Shown in pieces: positions 39,005-48,371 of a stretch of 64,000 bases of DNA. Each line of letters begins with the position of its first letter. The stretch's first letter is position 1. This DNA is from Nocardioides hwasunensis (GTDB lineage Bacteria; Actinomycetota; Actinomycetes; Propionibacteriales; Nocardioidaceae). Below the pieces are notes generated by a model. It searched no databases. It saw only the letters and a list, made by a program, of their open reading frames with translations, and had not been told where the DNA came from. The DNA is taken from the NCBI RefSeq assembly GCF_014779665.1, contig NZ_JACXYY010000002.1:62001-126000 (forward strand), given 5' to 3'. The position numbers and the translations under genes were made by a program.

Positions 39005-41542
39005 ATGGCAGAGGTCCCCGCGACCGCCGACGTCGTCGTCATCGGAGCCGGCATCGTCGGCAACAGCCTCGTCCACCACCTGACGCGCCTCGGGTGGAAG
39101 AACGTCGTGCAGATCGACAAGGGAGCCCTGCCCAACCCGGGCGGCTCGACCGGTCACGCGTCGAACTTCATCTTCACCGTCGACCACTCCCGCGAGATCA
39201 CCGACATCACCCTCGACTCGGTCGCGCAGTACAAGGAGATGGGTGTCTTCACCGAGTCGGGCGGCTTCGAGATCGCCCGCACCGAGGAGCGGATGGAGGA
39301 GCTGCGCCGCCGCATGTCGAGCGCCAAGGCGTGGGGCATCGAGTCCGAGCTCGTCAGCCCGGCCTTCGTGAAGGAGAAGGTCCCCTTCATCGAGGAGGAC
39401 CAGTTCATCGGTGCCTTCTGGACCCCGGGCGTCGGAGTCGTCGACTCCCTGCGGGCCGGCACGATCATGCGCGAGCGCGCCCTCGCCACCGGTGAGCTCA
39501 CCGTCGTGCCCACCGTCGAGGTGACCGGGCTCGACACCGAGGACGGCCCCCACGGCACCCGCCGGATCACCCGCGTGCGCACCACCGGCGGCGACATCGA
39601 GGCCAAGACGGTCGTCATCGCGGCCGGCGTCTGGAGCCCGAAGCTCGGCGACATGGCCGGCATCAGCATCCCGCTGACGCCCGCGGTGCACCAGATGATC
39701 AGCGTCGGGCCCTGCCCGCAGCTGGCCGAGAAGGAGGGGGAGATCTCCTTCCCGATCGTGCGCGACATGGACACCTTCTGCTACGAGCGCCAGCACGGCG
39801 CCGACATGGAGGTCGGCTCCTACGCCCACCGCGCGATCCTCCACGAGCCCGAGGACATCCCTTCGATCGAGCAGGCCAAGCTCTCGCCGACCGAGATGCC
39901 CTTCACCGCCGACGACTTCGACCCGCAGCTCGAGCAGGCCTACGAGCTGATGCCCGAGCTCCTCGGCGCCGAGGGCGCGGAGCAGCGCTACGCCATCAAC
40001 GGCCTGCTCTCCCTGACCTGCGACGGCAACCCGATCCTGGGCGAGAGTGAGGTCGCCGGACTCTGGACCGCCGCCGCGGTCTGGATCAAGGAAGGCCCCG
40101 GCGTCGGTCGCGCGGTCGCGGAGTGGATGACCCACGGCCACTCCGAGATCGACCTGCACCACAGCAACATCGCCCGCTTCCACGACCACCAGAAGCGCCG
40201 CGAGCACACCCGCCTGCGCACGACCGAGTCGTTCATCAAGACCTACGGCATCGTGCACCCGGCCGAGCAGTACGAGTCCGACCGCGACCAGCGCAAGGCT
40301 CCGATGCACGACTCGCAGTCCAAGCTCGGTGCGGTCTTCTTCGAGGCCGCCGGGTGGGAGCGCCCGTTCTGGTACGAGTCGAACGCCGGGCTCGTCGAGC
40401 AGTACGGCGACGCGGTGATGCCGCGCGAGCACGAGTGGGACTCGCGCTGGTGGAACCCGATCATCAACGCCGAGCACCTCCGCATGCGCGAGGCCGCCGC
40501 GGTGATCGACCTGTCCGCGTTCTGCATCTTCGACATCGAGGGCCCCGAGGCGCTCGACGTCGTCCAGGGCACCTGCGTCGCGCAGTGCGACGTCGCCGTC
40601 GGCAAGGTCATCTACACCCCGGTCCTCGACGCCAAGGGCGGCTTCCTGTCCGACCTGACGGTGATGCGCCTGGGCGACGACCACTTCCGCGTCGTCACCG
40701 GCGGCGCGCACGGCATGGCCGACCGCGCCTGGTTCTCCGGCCACCTGCCCGAGTCCGGCACCACCACGCTGACCGACAGCACCGACACCGTCGACACGAT
40801 CGGCATCTGGGGCCCGAAGGCACGCGAGGTGCTCGCCTCGCTGACCTCCGACGACGTCTCCGACGAGGGCTTCGGGTTCCTCACCTGCCGCGAGATCACC
40901 GTCTCCACGGGGGCCGGCGACCTGACGGTGCTGGCCTCGCGCATCTCGTACGTCGGTGACCTGGGCTGGGAGCTCTACGTCCCGATGGCGCAGGGTGCCG
41001 ACCTGTGGGAGGCCTTGCTCGAGGCGGGTGCGCCGCACGGCGTCATCCCGGCCGGCATCGGTGTCTACGGCACGACCGGTCGCATCGAGAAGGGCTACCG
41101 CGCGTTCGGCGCCGAGCTCGACGCCGAGCGCAGCATCATCGAGGCCGGCATGCAGCGGCCCAAGGTGAAGGCTGCCGACTTCGTCGGCAAGGAGGCCTAC
41201 CTCGCCCAGCGCGACGCAGAGCCGCAGGCGATCCTCTGCACGCTGACCGTCGACGACCACACCTCGGCGTCCGGCGTGAAGCGCTACATGCTCGGCGGCG
41301 AGCCGATCCTCACCCGCGACGGCGGTTCGCTCACCGACGGTCACGGCCACCACCCCTACGTCACGAGCGCGGGATCCGCGCCCTCCCTGGGCAAGCACGT
41401 ACTGCTGGCCTACCTGCCCGTCGACCAGGCCACGATCGGCAACGAGCTGGCCGTGTCCTACATGGAGGAGCTCTACCCGGTGACGGTCGGCTCGATCGAC
41501 GCCACCCCGCTCCTCGACCCGAGCAACGAGCGGCTCCGCTGA
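39005..41542 (+). CDS. Dimethylglycine dehydrogenase (FAD, folate-binding GcvT family)
   Basis: An 845-residue flavoprotein: DAO-type FAD domain (VVVIGAGIVGNSLVHHL, 10-26), a middle domain, and C-terminal GCV_T and GCV_T_C folate-binding domains. His51 in GGSTGHASN is at the place of the FAD-linked His of dimethylglycine oxidase/dehydrogenase. It should oxidise dimethylglycine (or sarcosine) and load the released C1 unit on THF as methylene-THF. The ETF genes that follow indicate a dehydrogenase rather than an O2-using oxidase. AGGAG (38994-38998) precedes the ATG. Confidence 0.9.
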   Translation: MAEVPATADVVVIGAGIVGNSLVHHLTRLGWKNVVQIDKGALPNPGGSTGHASNFIFTVDHSREITDITLDSVAQYKEMGVFTESGGFEIARTEERMEELRRRMSSAKAWGIESELVSPAFVKEKVPFIEEDQFIGAFWTPGVGVVDSLRAGTIMRERALATGELTVVPTVEVTGLDTEDGPHGTRRITRVRTTGGDIEAKTVVIAAGVWSPKLGDMAGISIPLTPAVHQMISVGPCPQLAEKEGEISFPIVRDMDTFCYERQHGADMEVGSYAHRAILHEPEDIPSIEQAKLSPTEMPFTADDFDPQLEQAYELMPELLGAEGAEQRYAINGLLSLTCDGNPILGESEVAGLWTAAAVWIKEGPGVGRAVAEWMTHGHSEIDLHHSNIARFHDHQKRREHTRLRTTESFIKTYGIVHPAEQYESDRDQRKAPMHDSQSKLGAVFFEAAGWERPFWYESNAGLVEQYGDAVMPREHEWDSRWWNPIINAEHLRMREAAAVIDLSAFCIFDIEGPEALDVVQGTCVAQCDVAVGKVIYTPVLDAKGGFLSDLTVMRLGDDHFRVVTGGAHGMADRAWFSGHLPESGTTTLTDSTDTVDTIGIWGPKAREVLASLTSDDVSDEGFGFLTCREITVSTGAGDLTVLASRISYVGDLGWELYVPMAQGADLWEALLEAGAPHGVIPAGIGVYGTTGRIEKGYRAFGAELDAERSIIEAGMQRPKVKAADFVGKEAYLAQRDAEPQAILCTLTVDDHTSASGVKRYMLGGEPILTRDGGSLTDGHGHHPYVTSAGSAPSLGKHVLLAYLPVDQATIGNELAVSYMEELYPVTVGSIDATPLLDPSNERLR

Positions 41543-42315
41543 TGACGAATCCACTGGTCTGCGTCAAGCGCGTCGTCGACTCGTCCAGCGAGGTCGTCCT
41601 CACCGAGGACGGCCAGGGGGTCGACGGTCGCTTCGCCGGCTTCACGATGAGTGCCCACGAGGAGTGCGCGGTCGAGATCGCCGTCCAGGTCGCAGCCGCC
41701 GACGGCGGTGCGGCGAGCGTGATGACGCTCGGCGACGCCGACTCGGTCGAGCAGCTGCGGGCCGCGCTCGCCGTCGGCTGCACGTCGGCCACCCACGTCC
41801 AGGCCGACTCGCAGGCCTACGGTCCGGCCGACGTGGCCCGCGAGATCGCCGCCGTGGTGCGCGACCACGAGGCCGCCGGCACGCCCCACGAGCTGGTGCT
41901 GCTCGGCAACGACGCGGCCGACAGCGGCGACTTCCAGGTCGGCATCCGCCTCGCCTACGAGCTCGGCTGGCCGGTGGTCAACGGGGTCACCCACGTCTCC
42001 GTCTCCGACGGTGAGGTCACGGCCAGCGGCGCGGGTCCCGACGGCCACGAGACCTTCCGGCTGCCGCTCCCCGCGGTGGTCACGATCCTCGAGGGCGGCG
42101 TCGAGCCGCGCTATCCGTCGGTGCCCGGTCGGATGAAGGCCAAGAAGGCGCCGATCGAGGAGCGCGAGCCCTCCGCCGAGCCCGTCGGACCGTCCCGGGT
42201 GCGCCTCGTGCTCCCGCCACCGTCGCCCTCCTCCGTCGAGATCCTCGGCGAGGGCGCCGCGGCCGCACCCGCGGTCGTCGACCTCTTCGAGCAGCTGGGG
42301 GTGCTGTCGCGATGA
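41542..42315 (+). CDS. etfB: Electron transfer flavoprotein beta subunit
   Basis: A 257-residue EtfB with the N-terminal PLVCVKRVVDSSSEV, MSAHEECAVEIAVQ and TLGDADSVEQLRAAL typical of the family, and VEPRYPSVPGRMKAKK near the C-terminus. It binds AMP and pairs with EtfA. The ATG shares one base with the dehydrogenase stop (TGATG), so the ETF is made together with its presumed donor enzyme. Confidence 0.93.
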   Translation: MTNPLVCVKRVVDSSSEVVLTEDGQGVDGRFAGFTMSAHEECAVEIAVQVAAADGGAASVMTLGDADSVEQLRAALAVGCTSATHVQADSQAYGPADVAREIAAVVRDHEAAGTPHELVLLGNDAADSGDFQVGIRLAYELGWPVVNGVTHVSVSDGEVTASGAGPDGHETFRLPLPAVVTILEGGVEPRYPSVPGRMKAKKAPIEEREPSAEPVGPSRVRLVLPPPSPSSVEILGEGAAAAPAVVDLFEQLGVLSR

Positions 42316-43295
42316 TCCTGGTCCTGGTCGAGGTCTCGCCCGCGGGCGAGGCCATCGAGACCTCACGTGAGGCCGTCACGTTCGCGCGCGACCTCTCCGC
42401 CGCCGGCGGGGGAGTGCCGATCGACGCGGTCGTCGTCGGCAGCCCCGACGACGCGCTCGTGAAGACGCTCGCCACCCACGGCGTGCGCCGGGTGCACGCG
42501 CTCACCGGTCCGGCGTACGACGCCTTCTCCGGCGCCGCGTGGGCCGCCGGCCTGATGGCGGTCCGCGAGAAGGCCGGTGCGGTCGTCGTCATGGCCGCCG
42601 GCACGCCCCGCGGCAACGAGGTGCTCGCCCACGTCGGCGCCCGCACCGGCGCGCCGATGGCCGCCAACGTCATCTCCTTCGGAGGGCTGTCCCCGTTCAC
42701 GGTCACCCGCCAGGTGGTGGGCGGCGCGGCGCTCGAGGAGATGCAGCTGGGCATGCGTCCGGCCATCTTCAGCGTCGCCGGCCACGCGGTCGAGGCATCG
42801 GCTGCCGACGTTCCCGGCGACGGCGAGCTGGTGGTCGAGACGCCCGAGGTCGCCGACGCCGACCTGGTCGCACGCGTGGTCTCCACCGAGGAGCCGGCCC
42901 CCGACCTGTCAGGTGCGCTGAAGTCGGCCCGTGTGGTCGTCGGCGCCGGCCGCGGTGCAGGTTCTGCTGACGGCTTCGGCGAGCTCCTCGAGCTGGCCGA
43001 ACTCCTCGACGCGCCCCTCGGCGTCTCGCGGGTGGTCACCTCGCTCGGCTGGCGCCCGCACCACGAGCAGGTCGGCCAGACCGGCAGCCGGATCTCGCCC
43101 GACCTCTACATCCCGTGCGGCATCAGCGGCGCCATCCAGCACTGGGCCGGGTGCAGCAGCGCCAAGGCGATCCTGGCGATCAACAGCGACCCCGACGCGC
43201 CCATGGTCACCAAGGCGACCCACGCGGTCATCGGAGACCTGCACGAGATCGTCCCCGCGATCAACGAGGAGATCCGCCGCCGCCGAGCGGGCTGA
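42312..43295 (+). CDS. etfA: Electron transfer flavoprotein alpha subunit
   Basis: A 327-residue EtfA. The FAD-binding C-terminal domain has VVVGAGRG, GQTGSRISPDLYIPCGISGAIQ and INSDPDAPM in the usual order. It accepts electrons from the dehydrogenase and should pass them to the quinone pool through ETF dehydrogenase encoded elsewhere. It overlaps etfB by ATGA (42312-42315) and ends the operon. Confidence 0.95.
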   Translation: MILVLVEVSPAGEAIETSREAVTFARDLSAAGGGVPIDAVVVGSPDDALVKTLATHGVRRVHALTGPAYDAFSGAAWAAGLMAVREKAGAVVVMAAGTPRGNEVLAHVGARTGAPMAANVISFGGLSPFTVTRQVVGGAALEEMQLGMRPAIFSVAGHAVEASAADVPGDGELVVETPEVADADLVARVVSTEEPAPDLSGALKSARVVVGAGRGAGSADGFGELLELAELLDAPLGVSRVVTSLGWRPHHEQVGQTGSRISPDLYIPCGISGAIQHWAGCSSAKAILAINSDPDAPMVTKATHAVIGDLHEIVPAINEEIRRRRAG

Positions 43296-43309
43296 GCGCG
43301 CCGGCTCGG

Positions 43310-43332
43310 CGCGGGAGCGGTGACGCTCCGCG
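43310..43332. terminator. Hairpin between convergent etfA and the HNH gene
   Basis: GGAGCG and CGCTCC pair around GTGA, extended outward by three pairs after a one-base bulge. It lies between two convergent stops. Confidence 0.5.
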
Positions 43333-43369
43333 ACGGATCCGGCGCGGCGCGGGGAGGGGCGCACGCCTC

Positions 43370-44704
43370 CTACGTCCGCCTGGTGAAGCTGACCGCGTTG
43401 TCGGCGTGGACGGTCATGGCGTAGCGGGCGTCGTGGGCCACCCGGTGGTGCCGCGGGCACAGGAGGCGGCCGTTGGCCAGGTCGGTGGGACCGCGTCTCG
43501 ACCACGGGATGTCGTGGTGGGCGTGACAGCCCGACGCGGTGGTCTCACACCCCTTCGCGGTGCAGCCGCCGTCGCGCAGTCCGAGGGCGGTGCGCTGTGC
43601 CTGGGTGAACAGGCGAGCGGTCCGGCCCAGGTCGAGCGGCCGCGACCTCGAGCCGAGCACGGCGGGCACGATCCCGGCCTCGCACGCGAGCCGACGCGCC
43701 TGGCCGGCGCTCATCCGGGTGCCGTCGTCGAGCAGCGCGGTCGCGGACTCGCAGAGCAGCTGCTCCAGACTCATCGTGATCACCACGGTGGCGTTGACGC
43801 CCGCGGTCTGCGGGGTCGCCTCGCGGGGGTAGCGCTCGACGTACTCCACGAGCGCCTCGCCGAGCCTGCGGTGCAGCGGCTTCCACTCGCCGCTCTCGTC
43901 GTGCAGCTCGACGTCGGTGTGGCGGGCCGGGTTGGCCAGGGCGAGCAGGTGGCGCTTGAGGATCGTGCCGACGTGGGAGGGCACGGTGAACCGACCGTGG
44001 CACCGCCCGGCCCCGTCGTCGTGCAGGACCAGCTCCGCGACGGCGTACGCCCGGGCCTCCTCCGCGGCCAGCAGTGCTGCCTCCTGTGCCTCGCCCAGCT
44101 CGGGGGCGACGACGTCGAGGATGCGCTTGCCCAGCCGGCGCAGCGCCTTGGCATCGTGCTCGGTGGCGGCCTTGAGCAGGTGGTCGCGTGCCTTGTCCCG
44201 GACCGCGGCATCGATGATCCGGACCTCTCCGTCCGGGGTCCGCACCTTCGCGGGGATCGCGTCGACCGCCCTGACGATGACCCGGGCCTGCTCGACGCGT
44301 AGGCCGCCGTCGGCCAGAGCCCGGCCGGTCGGAGCGTGCACGTCAGCCTCGAGCGCGCGCCCGAGCGCGGTCAGCCGTGCGGCCGTTGCCTGGGTGTGGT
44401 GGCTGCGGCCAGCCCACCACTGATGGGTGTGCCGAGCCCCGGTGGCGTCTCCGAGCCGGCGCCGGTCCGCCTCGGCCGCCGTCCGGCAGACCTCCCGCGT
44501 GAGCCGGCTCGACGCAGTCGTGGTCGCATCGAGCAACCGGACCACGTCGCCGTCCGCCAGGGCACCGAGCGACAGCTCGCCCAGGTCACTGAGCACGCTC
44601 GCCAAGCGCTGCACCACATCACCCACCAGCACGGATGCCGGCGGCTCGGTGCCCGGCGCACGCCACGACTCGTGGTGTGACGGCTCGATTGGCACGGCGC
44701 TCAC
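43370..44704 (-). CDS. DUF222 / HNH endonuclease domain protein (13E12-type)
   Basis: A 444-residue protein: DUF222 over most of the length (about 30-350) and a C-terminal HNH nuclease domain, CTAKGCETTASGC then HAHHDIPWSRRGPTDLANG and CPRHHRVAHD, with the zinc Cys and the catalytic His pair present. Such genes are multicopy in Nocardioides and related to the 13E12 repeat family of mycobacteria; their role is unclear, though several are in the DNA-damage regulon. A LexA-like site lies 114 bases upstream. GTG at 44704 is the start. Confidence 0.88.
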   Translation of the reverse strand: MSAVPIEPSHHESWRAPGTEPPASVLVGDVVQRLASVLSDLGELSLGALADGDVVRLLDATTTASSRLTREVCRTAAEADRRRLGDATGARHTHQWWAGRSHHTQATAARLTALGRALEADVHAPTGRALADGGLRVEQARVIVRAVDAIPAKVRTPDGEVRIIDAAVRDKARDHLLKAATEHDAKALRRLGKRILDVVAPELGEAQEAALLAAEEARAYAVAELVLHDDGAGRCHGRFTVPSHVGTILKRHLLALANPARHTDVELHDESGEWKPLHRRLGEALVEYVERYPREATPQTAGVNATVVITMSLEQLLCESATALLDDGTRMSAGQARRLACEAGIVPAVLGSRSRPLDLGRTARLFTQAQRTALGLRDGGCTAKGCETTASGCHAHHDIPWSRRGPTDLANGRLLCPRHHRVAHDARYAMTVHADNAVSFTRRT

Positions 44705-45031
44705 TGGACTGCCCTCTGCGCCCCTGCTGGGCGCGTCGACAACTACGGACGGGGCCAGTAACAGTGAGGTGGGTGCGGCCGTATATCGGCTATCAGGAAG
44801 GGCCCGAGCTCGCTCGCTCGAAACTATGTTCGATCCTACGCCTCGGCGCCGACAAGGTCAACGCTCGCGGCGAAACACCTCGTCGACAGCGGTGTGGGCT
44901 CAGGGCGGCCGATAGGTCGGGTCTGGGCCGCATGTCCATGCTGGTCTCGGGTACCCGTAGCAAGCACGTTGCCCATGCTCTCGTCCCTGATCGCATCCGC
45001 ACCACTCGGCTCACTGATGAAAGAGGGACTC
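44705..45031. other. 327-base non-coding stretch between the HNH gene and the SnoaL-like gene
   Basis: It holds the SOS-box-like palindrome (44818-44833) and presumably the divergent promoters. No convincing open frame or RNA gene was seen. Confidence 0.6.
44818..44833. promoter_or_regulatory. LexA (SOS) box candidate
   Basis: TCGAAACTATGTTCGA matches the actinobacterial LexA consensus TCGAAC-N4-GTTCGA at 11 of 12 bases. It lies upstream of the DUF222/HNH gene on the minus strand. Confidence 0.65.
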
Positions 45032-45442
45032 ATGATCGACAAGAACACCAACATCGCAGCCCAGGAAGCCTTCGGCGAGGCCATCAACACCGGCAACGTC
45101 GACGCCTTCGACGACCTCGTCGACCCAGACAGTGTCGACCACGACCCAGCGCCGGGCCAACAGCCCGGACCGGAGGGCTACAAGATGTTCTTCACCGAGA
45201 TGCGGAGCGCGTTTCCCGATCTCCACGTCGATGTCGAGACCCTGGTCGCCGACGATGACCAGGTCGCCTTCGCCTACACGCTCACCGGCACCCATCAGGG
45301 TCCGTTCCAGGGGCACGAAGCCACCGGCAAGACTGTCCAGGTCCGCGGCATGCAGATCAGCAGGTTCGCCCAGGGCAAGATGACAGAACGCTGGGGCAGC
45401 TCAGACGAGATCGGGATCCTCGCCCAGCTCGGGCTCAGCTGA
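45032..45442 (+). CDS. SnoaL-like ester cyclase family protein
   Basis: A 136-residue small cone-fold (NTF2-like) protein of the SnoaL/ester cyclase type. AQEAFGEAINTGNVDAFDDLVDPDSVDHDP and GTHQGPFQGHEATGKTV with RWGSSDEIGILAQLG are typical. Members may be enzymes or ligand-binding proteins; the function here is unknown. The ATG at 45032 is chosen because AGAGGGA lies just upstream; an ATG at 45017 has no site. The hydrolase gene follows 85 bases later. Confidence 0.8.
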   Translation: MIDKNTNIAAQEAFGEAINTGNVDAFDDLVDPDSVDHDPAPGQQPGPEGYKMFFTEMRSAFPDLHVDVETLVADDDQVAFAYTLTGTHQGPFQGHEATGKTVQVRGMQISRFAQGKMTERWGSSDEIGILAQLGLS

Positions 45443-45527
45443 TGAGCAGTCCCGAAGCAGCGGCCACGCCCGAGTCGGGGGGATCAGCCGACGATGACAG
45501 CACACGTCGGGCTCCGCGTGAGTCAGC

Positions 45528-46319
45528 GTGCCCGTGGTGACGTTGAATCACGTCAGACGAGGAAGCGGGAGCCCGCTGCTGCTCGTGCACGGATTGGGCG
45601 CCGGTTGGCGGTCTTGGTCCCCGATTCTCGATGAGCTGGCCGAGCGTCGCGAGGTGATCGCCGTCGACCTTCCGGGATTCGGCGACACGCCACCGTTGAC
45701 CGGTGAGGTGTCGATCGCCACCCTGACCGACGCCGTCGCGGACTTCATTCGTGAGCTGGGGTTGGACGGGGTCTCGACGGTCGGCCAGTCGATGGGCGGC
45801 CGCATGGTGCTCGAGCTCGCGCGGCGGGGCGTCGGCGGTGACACCGTCGCGTTGGACCCGGGCGGCTTCTGGAGCGACCGCGAGCTCGTCGTCTTCGGCG
45901 CCACGCTACGACCCTCGATCGCTCTCGTCCGAGCCCTTCGAGGCATGCTGCCGACGCTGCTCGGCAACCCCGTGGGACGGACCCTGCTGCTGGCGCAGTT
46001 GTCGGCACGCCCATGGGCGCTCACTCGCGACACCGTGCTGCCGGACGTCCGAGGGCTGGCCGACTCCCCATCGACCGGCGCTGCCTTGGATGCGCTGACC
46101 AAGGGGCCCGAGCAACAGGGAGCCCCGGCTGGCACTGTGCCGGGCCGGGTGACGATCGGTTGGGGTCGCCGTGACCTGGTGACCGTGCCGAGCCAGGCCG
46201 CGCGTGCCACGGAACGGTTCCCCGACGCTGTCCTGCACTGGTTCGAGCGGTGCGGTCACTTTCCACAGTGGGATGCACCGCACGAAGCGACCCAGCTGAT
46301 CCTCGACAGCACTGCGTGA
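45528..46319 (+). CDS. Alpha/beta hydrolase
   Basis: A 263-residue alpha/beta-hydrolase. HGLGAGWRSW forms the oxyanion region, the nucleophile elbow is GQSMGGR, the acid is Asp in WGRRDLVT, and the His lies in RCGHFPQWD. The substrate is unknown. The GTG at 45528 fits the start of the fold, though no clear ribosome binding site is seen. It may be co-transcribed with the SnoaL-like gene. Confidence 0.85.
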   Translation: MPVVTLNHVRRGSGSPLLLVHGLGAGWRSWSPILDELAERREVIAVDLPGFGDTPPLTGEVSIATLTDAVADFIRELGLDGVSTVGQSMGGRMVLELARRGVGGDTVALDPGGFWSDRELVVFGATLRPSIALVRALRGMLPTLLGNPVGRTLLLAQLSARPWALTRDTVLPDVRGLADSPSTGAALDALTKGPEQQGAPAGTVPGRVTIGWGRRDLVTVPSQAARATERFPDAVLHWFERCGHFPQWDAPHEATQLILDSTA

Positions 46320-46502
46320 GGTCCGTTGCTGGCCGACAGTCCGGACGCGTCCCCATTCGCGGCGGAATGGGCTAGGTCTGCTGGCGCCGATTGGTGCGGA
46401 AGGCCCGTTCGTGCCGCAGCCTCTTCAGTCCTGCTGGATCTCGCGGCGCTGAAGTGGCGCACGGCGACAGCGAAGCCGATGCGCTGGGGTAGGTCAGCAC
46501 CG

Positions 46503-47042
46503 CTAGCTGATCGGGTGATCGTGGACCGCCGATGAGAGGTGTAGGCCGTTCAACTCGAGGTAGAGCTGTCGCTCGGTGACGGTAAGTGTGAGCGCGTTGC
46601 GGCGCTCTATCGCACCCACCGCGGAATCGATGAACCCGGGATCAAAGCTGTGCAGGACGATCTCCTCGGCGCGATGTATCTTCGCCCCCGTCCACTGCGC
46701 CAGCACCCTGGTCGCGTCGCGGTGCGTGTAGATCGTCGTGCGCTCGGCCGCCTTGCTGCCCGTGTGAAGGCGCGCGGCATCCGGCGCCCCGACCTCGATC
46801 CAGGCCAGCAGCTTCCCGCTCAGGTCACGCACGAGCACCGCCGGGTCCGCGGTCGCCGAGATTCCGTCGCTGAACGTGATGCCGTCTTCGAATTCGAGGC
46901 AGTAGGCGAGCACACGCGTCACGAGGTACGCGTCGGTCTCTGACGGATGCCGCGCCGCGCGAAGTGTGAGCTGCTCGTATACGCCGCGATCCGTGTCGGC
47001 CAACTCAATCTCGAACACGTACATCGTCGCACCGGCTGCCAT
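46503..47042 (-). CDS. YaeQ family protein
   Basis: A 179-residue YaeQ-like protein, a PD-(D/E)XK nuclease-fold family known mostly from proteobacteria and of uncertain function. ARHPSETDAYLVTRVLAYCLEF, WIEVGAPDAARL and TIYTHRD line up with the family's conserved blocks. The ATG at 47042 gives MAAGATMY, the same N-terminal length as typical members; ATG at 47051 adds three residues. The DNA appears less GC-biased at third positions than its neighbours, which may indicate transfer. Confidence 0.8.
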   Translation of the reverse strand: MAAGATMYVFEIELADTDRGVYEQLTLRAARHPSETDAYLVTRVLAYCLEFEDGITFSDGISATADPAVLVRDLSGKLLAWIEVGAPDAARLHTGSKAAERTTIYTHRDATRVLAQWTGAKIHRAEEIVLHSFDPGFIDSAVGAIERRNALTLTVTERQLYLELNGLHLSSAVHDHPIS

Positions 47043-47409
47043 GAGGTTCATGCTGGCCCACGTGGCGTTCTGACGTCGAATGGCCTAGGTCGCCGATCGG
47101 AACCCACGAGGAAACACGACGCCGAGGCAGCGACGAGGCCTTGTGGTCCAGGACGCCGAGAGTGTCAACCTGGACCGATCCGACCCGTGGCCTGACCGTC
47201 TTGTCACACGCGGGCGACGTAGGCGGCGGTTCGCCGCTACCTCCCGCTGCCGAACAGACCATCCCGCGACGACCAACCACTCGCCCCATGGGACACCACC
47301 CCATCCCCAGCCACTCCGTGACGACCGTCGCACCGCGCCCGTAACCTCCCCACGCCTCCCACGTTGGACTACCCAGGAGTAGGGGACGGGGAGGGAGGAG
47401 TCCGGGTCC
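47043..47409. other. 367-base intergenic region before the Mce operon
   Basis: It separates divergent yaeQ and mkl. It contains an 8-bp inverted repeat GGTCCAGG/CCTGGACC (47145-47152, 47169-47176), possibly a regulator site, and a weak TAACCT (47342-47347) that could be a -10 element. No gene is convincing in it. Confidence 0.4.
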
Positions 47410-48366
47410 ATGGGAGTGGAGATCAAGGTCGACGACCTCTCGAAGTCGTTCGGCAAGCAGCTGATCTGGGGCGACGTCACGCTCACCGTCCCGGCCGGCG
47501 AGATCTGCGTGATGCTCGGGCCGTCCGGCACCGGCAAGTCGGTCTTCCTCAAGACGCTCATCGGCCTCCTCAAGCCCGACAAGGGCTCGATCCTCATCGA
47601 GGGCACCGACATCGCGAGCTGCTCCGAGCGCGAGCTCTACGAGATCCGCAAGCTCTTCGGCGTGCTGTTCCAGGACGGCGCCATGTTCGGCTCGATGAAC
47701 CTCTACGACAACGTCGCCTTCCCGCTGCGGGAGCACACGCGCAAGTCGGAGTCCGAGGTCCGCGAGATCGTCATGGAGAAGATGGACCTCGTCGGCCTGC
47801 TGGGCGCGGAGGACAAGCTCCCCGGGGAGATCTCCGGCGGCATGCGCAAGCGCGCCGGCCTGGCCCGCGCCTTGGTGCTCGACCCCGAGATCGTGCTCTT
47901 CGACGAGCCCGACTCGGGCCTGGACCCGGTGCGTACGGCGTTCCTCAACCAGCTCATCGTCGACCTCAACGCGCAGATCGACGCCACCTTCCTGATCGTC
48001 ACCCACGACATCAACACCGCGCGGACGGTGCCCGACAACATCGGGCTGCTCTACCACCGGCACCTGGCGATGTTCGGTCCCCGCGAGCAGCTGCTCAGCT
48101 CCGAGGAGCCGGTCGTGCGCCAGTTCCTCAACGCCCAGAAGGTCGGCCCGATCGGCATGTCGGAGGAGAAGGACGCCACCGACCTCGCCGCCGAGGAGGG
48201 CCAGGAGCTGCCGCCGCTGCCGCCGATCCCGCTCCAGCTCGACCCGTCCAACGGCGTCCCGCGACGCAGCCAGCGCCCCGCCGGTGAGTGGTGCCGCGAC
48301 AACGGCGTGACGCCCCCGCCCGGCTCCTTCGAGTCGAGCAACGCCGGCCTGGCACCGGGGGCCTGA
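47410..48366 (+). CDS. mkl: Mce transport ATPase (Mkl/MlaF-like)
   Basis: A 318-residue ABC ATPase that powers Mce lipid importers. Walker A GPSGTGKSV, signature ISGGMRKRAGLARAL and Walker B IVLFDEPDSGLDP are of the MlaF/Mkl type. The last 80 residues form a Pro/Glu-rich tail. Unlike in many genomes, where mkl is apart from mce genes, it opens the operon here. GGGAGGAG lies about 11 bases before the ATG. In M. tuberculosis the gene also lies between rplL and rpoB. Confidence 0.93.
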   Translation: MGVEIKVDDLSKSFGKQLIWGDVTLTVPAGEICVMLGPSGTGKSVFLKTLIGLLKPDKGSILIEGTDIASCSERELYEIRKLFGVLFQDGAMFGSMNLYDNVAFPLREHTRKSESEVREIVMEKMDLVGLLGAEDKLPGEISGGMRKRAGLARALVLDPEIVLFDEPDSGLDPVRTAFLNQLIVDLNAQIDATFLIVTHDINTARTVPDNIGLLYHRHLAMFGPREQLLSSEEPVVRQFLNAQKVGPIGMSEEKDATDLAAEEGQELPPLPPIPLQLDPSNGVPRRSQRPAGEWCRDNGVTPPPGSFESSNAGLAPGA

Positions 48367-48371
48367 TCCGG

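Noticed and set aside
46320..46502. Short plus-strand frame of 69 codons across the gap between the hydrolase and yaeQ
   Set aside because: It has no ribosome binding site, no domain-like pattern, and runs into the 3' end of yaeQ on the other strand.
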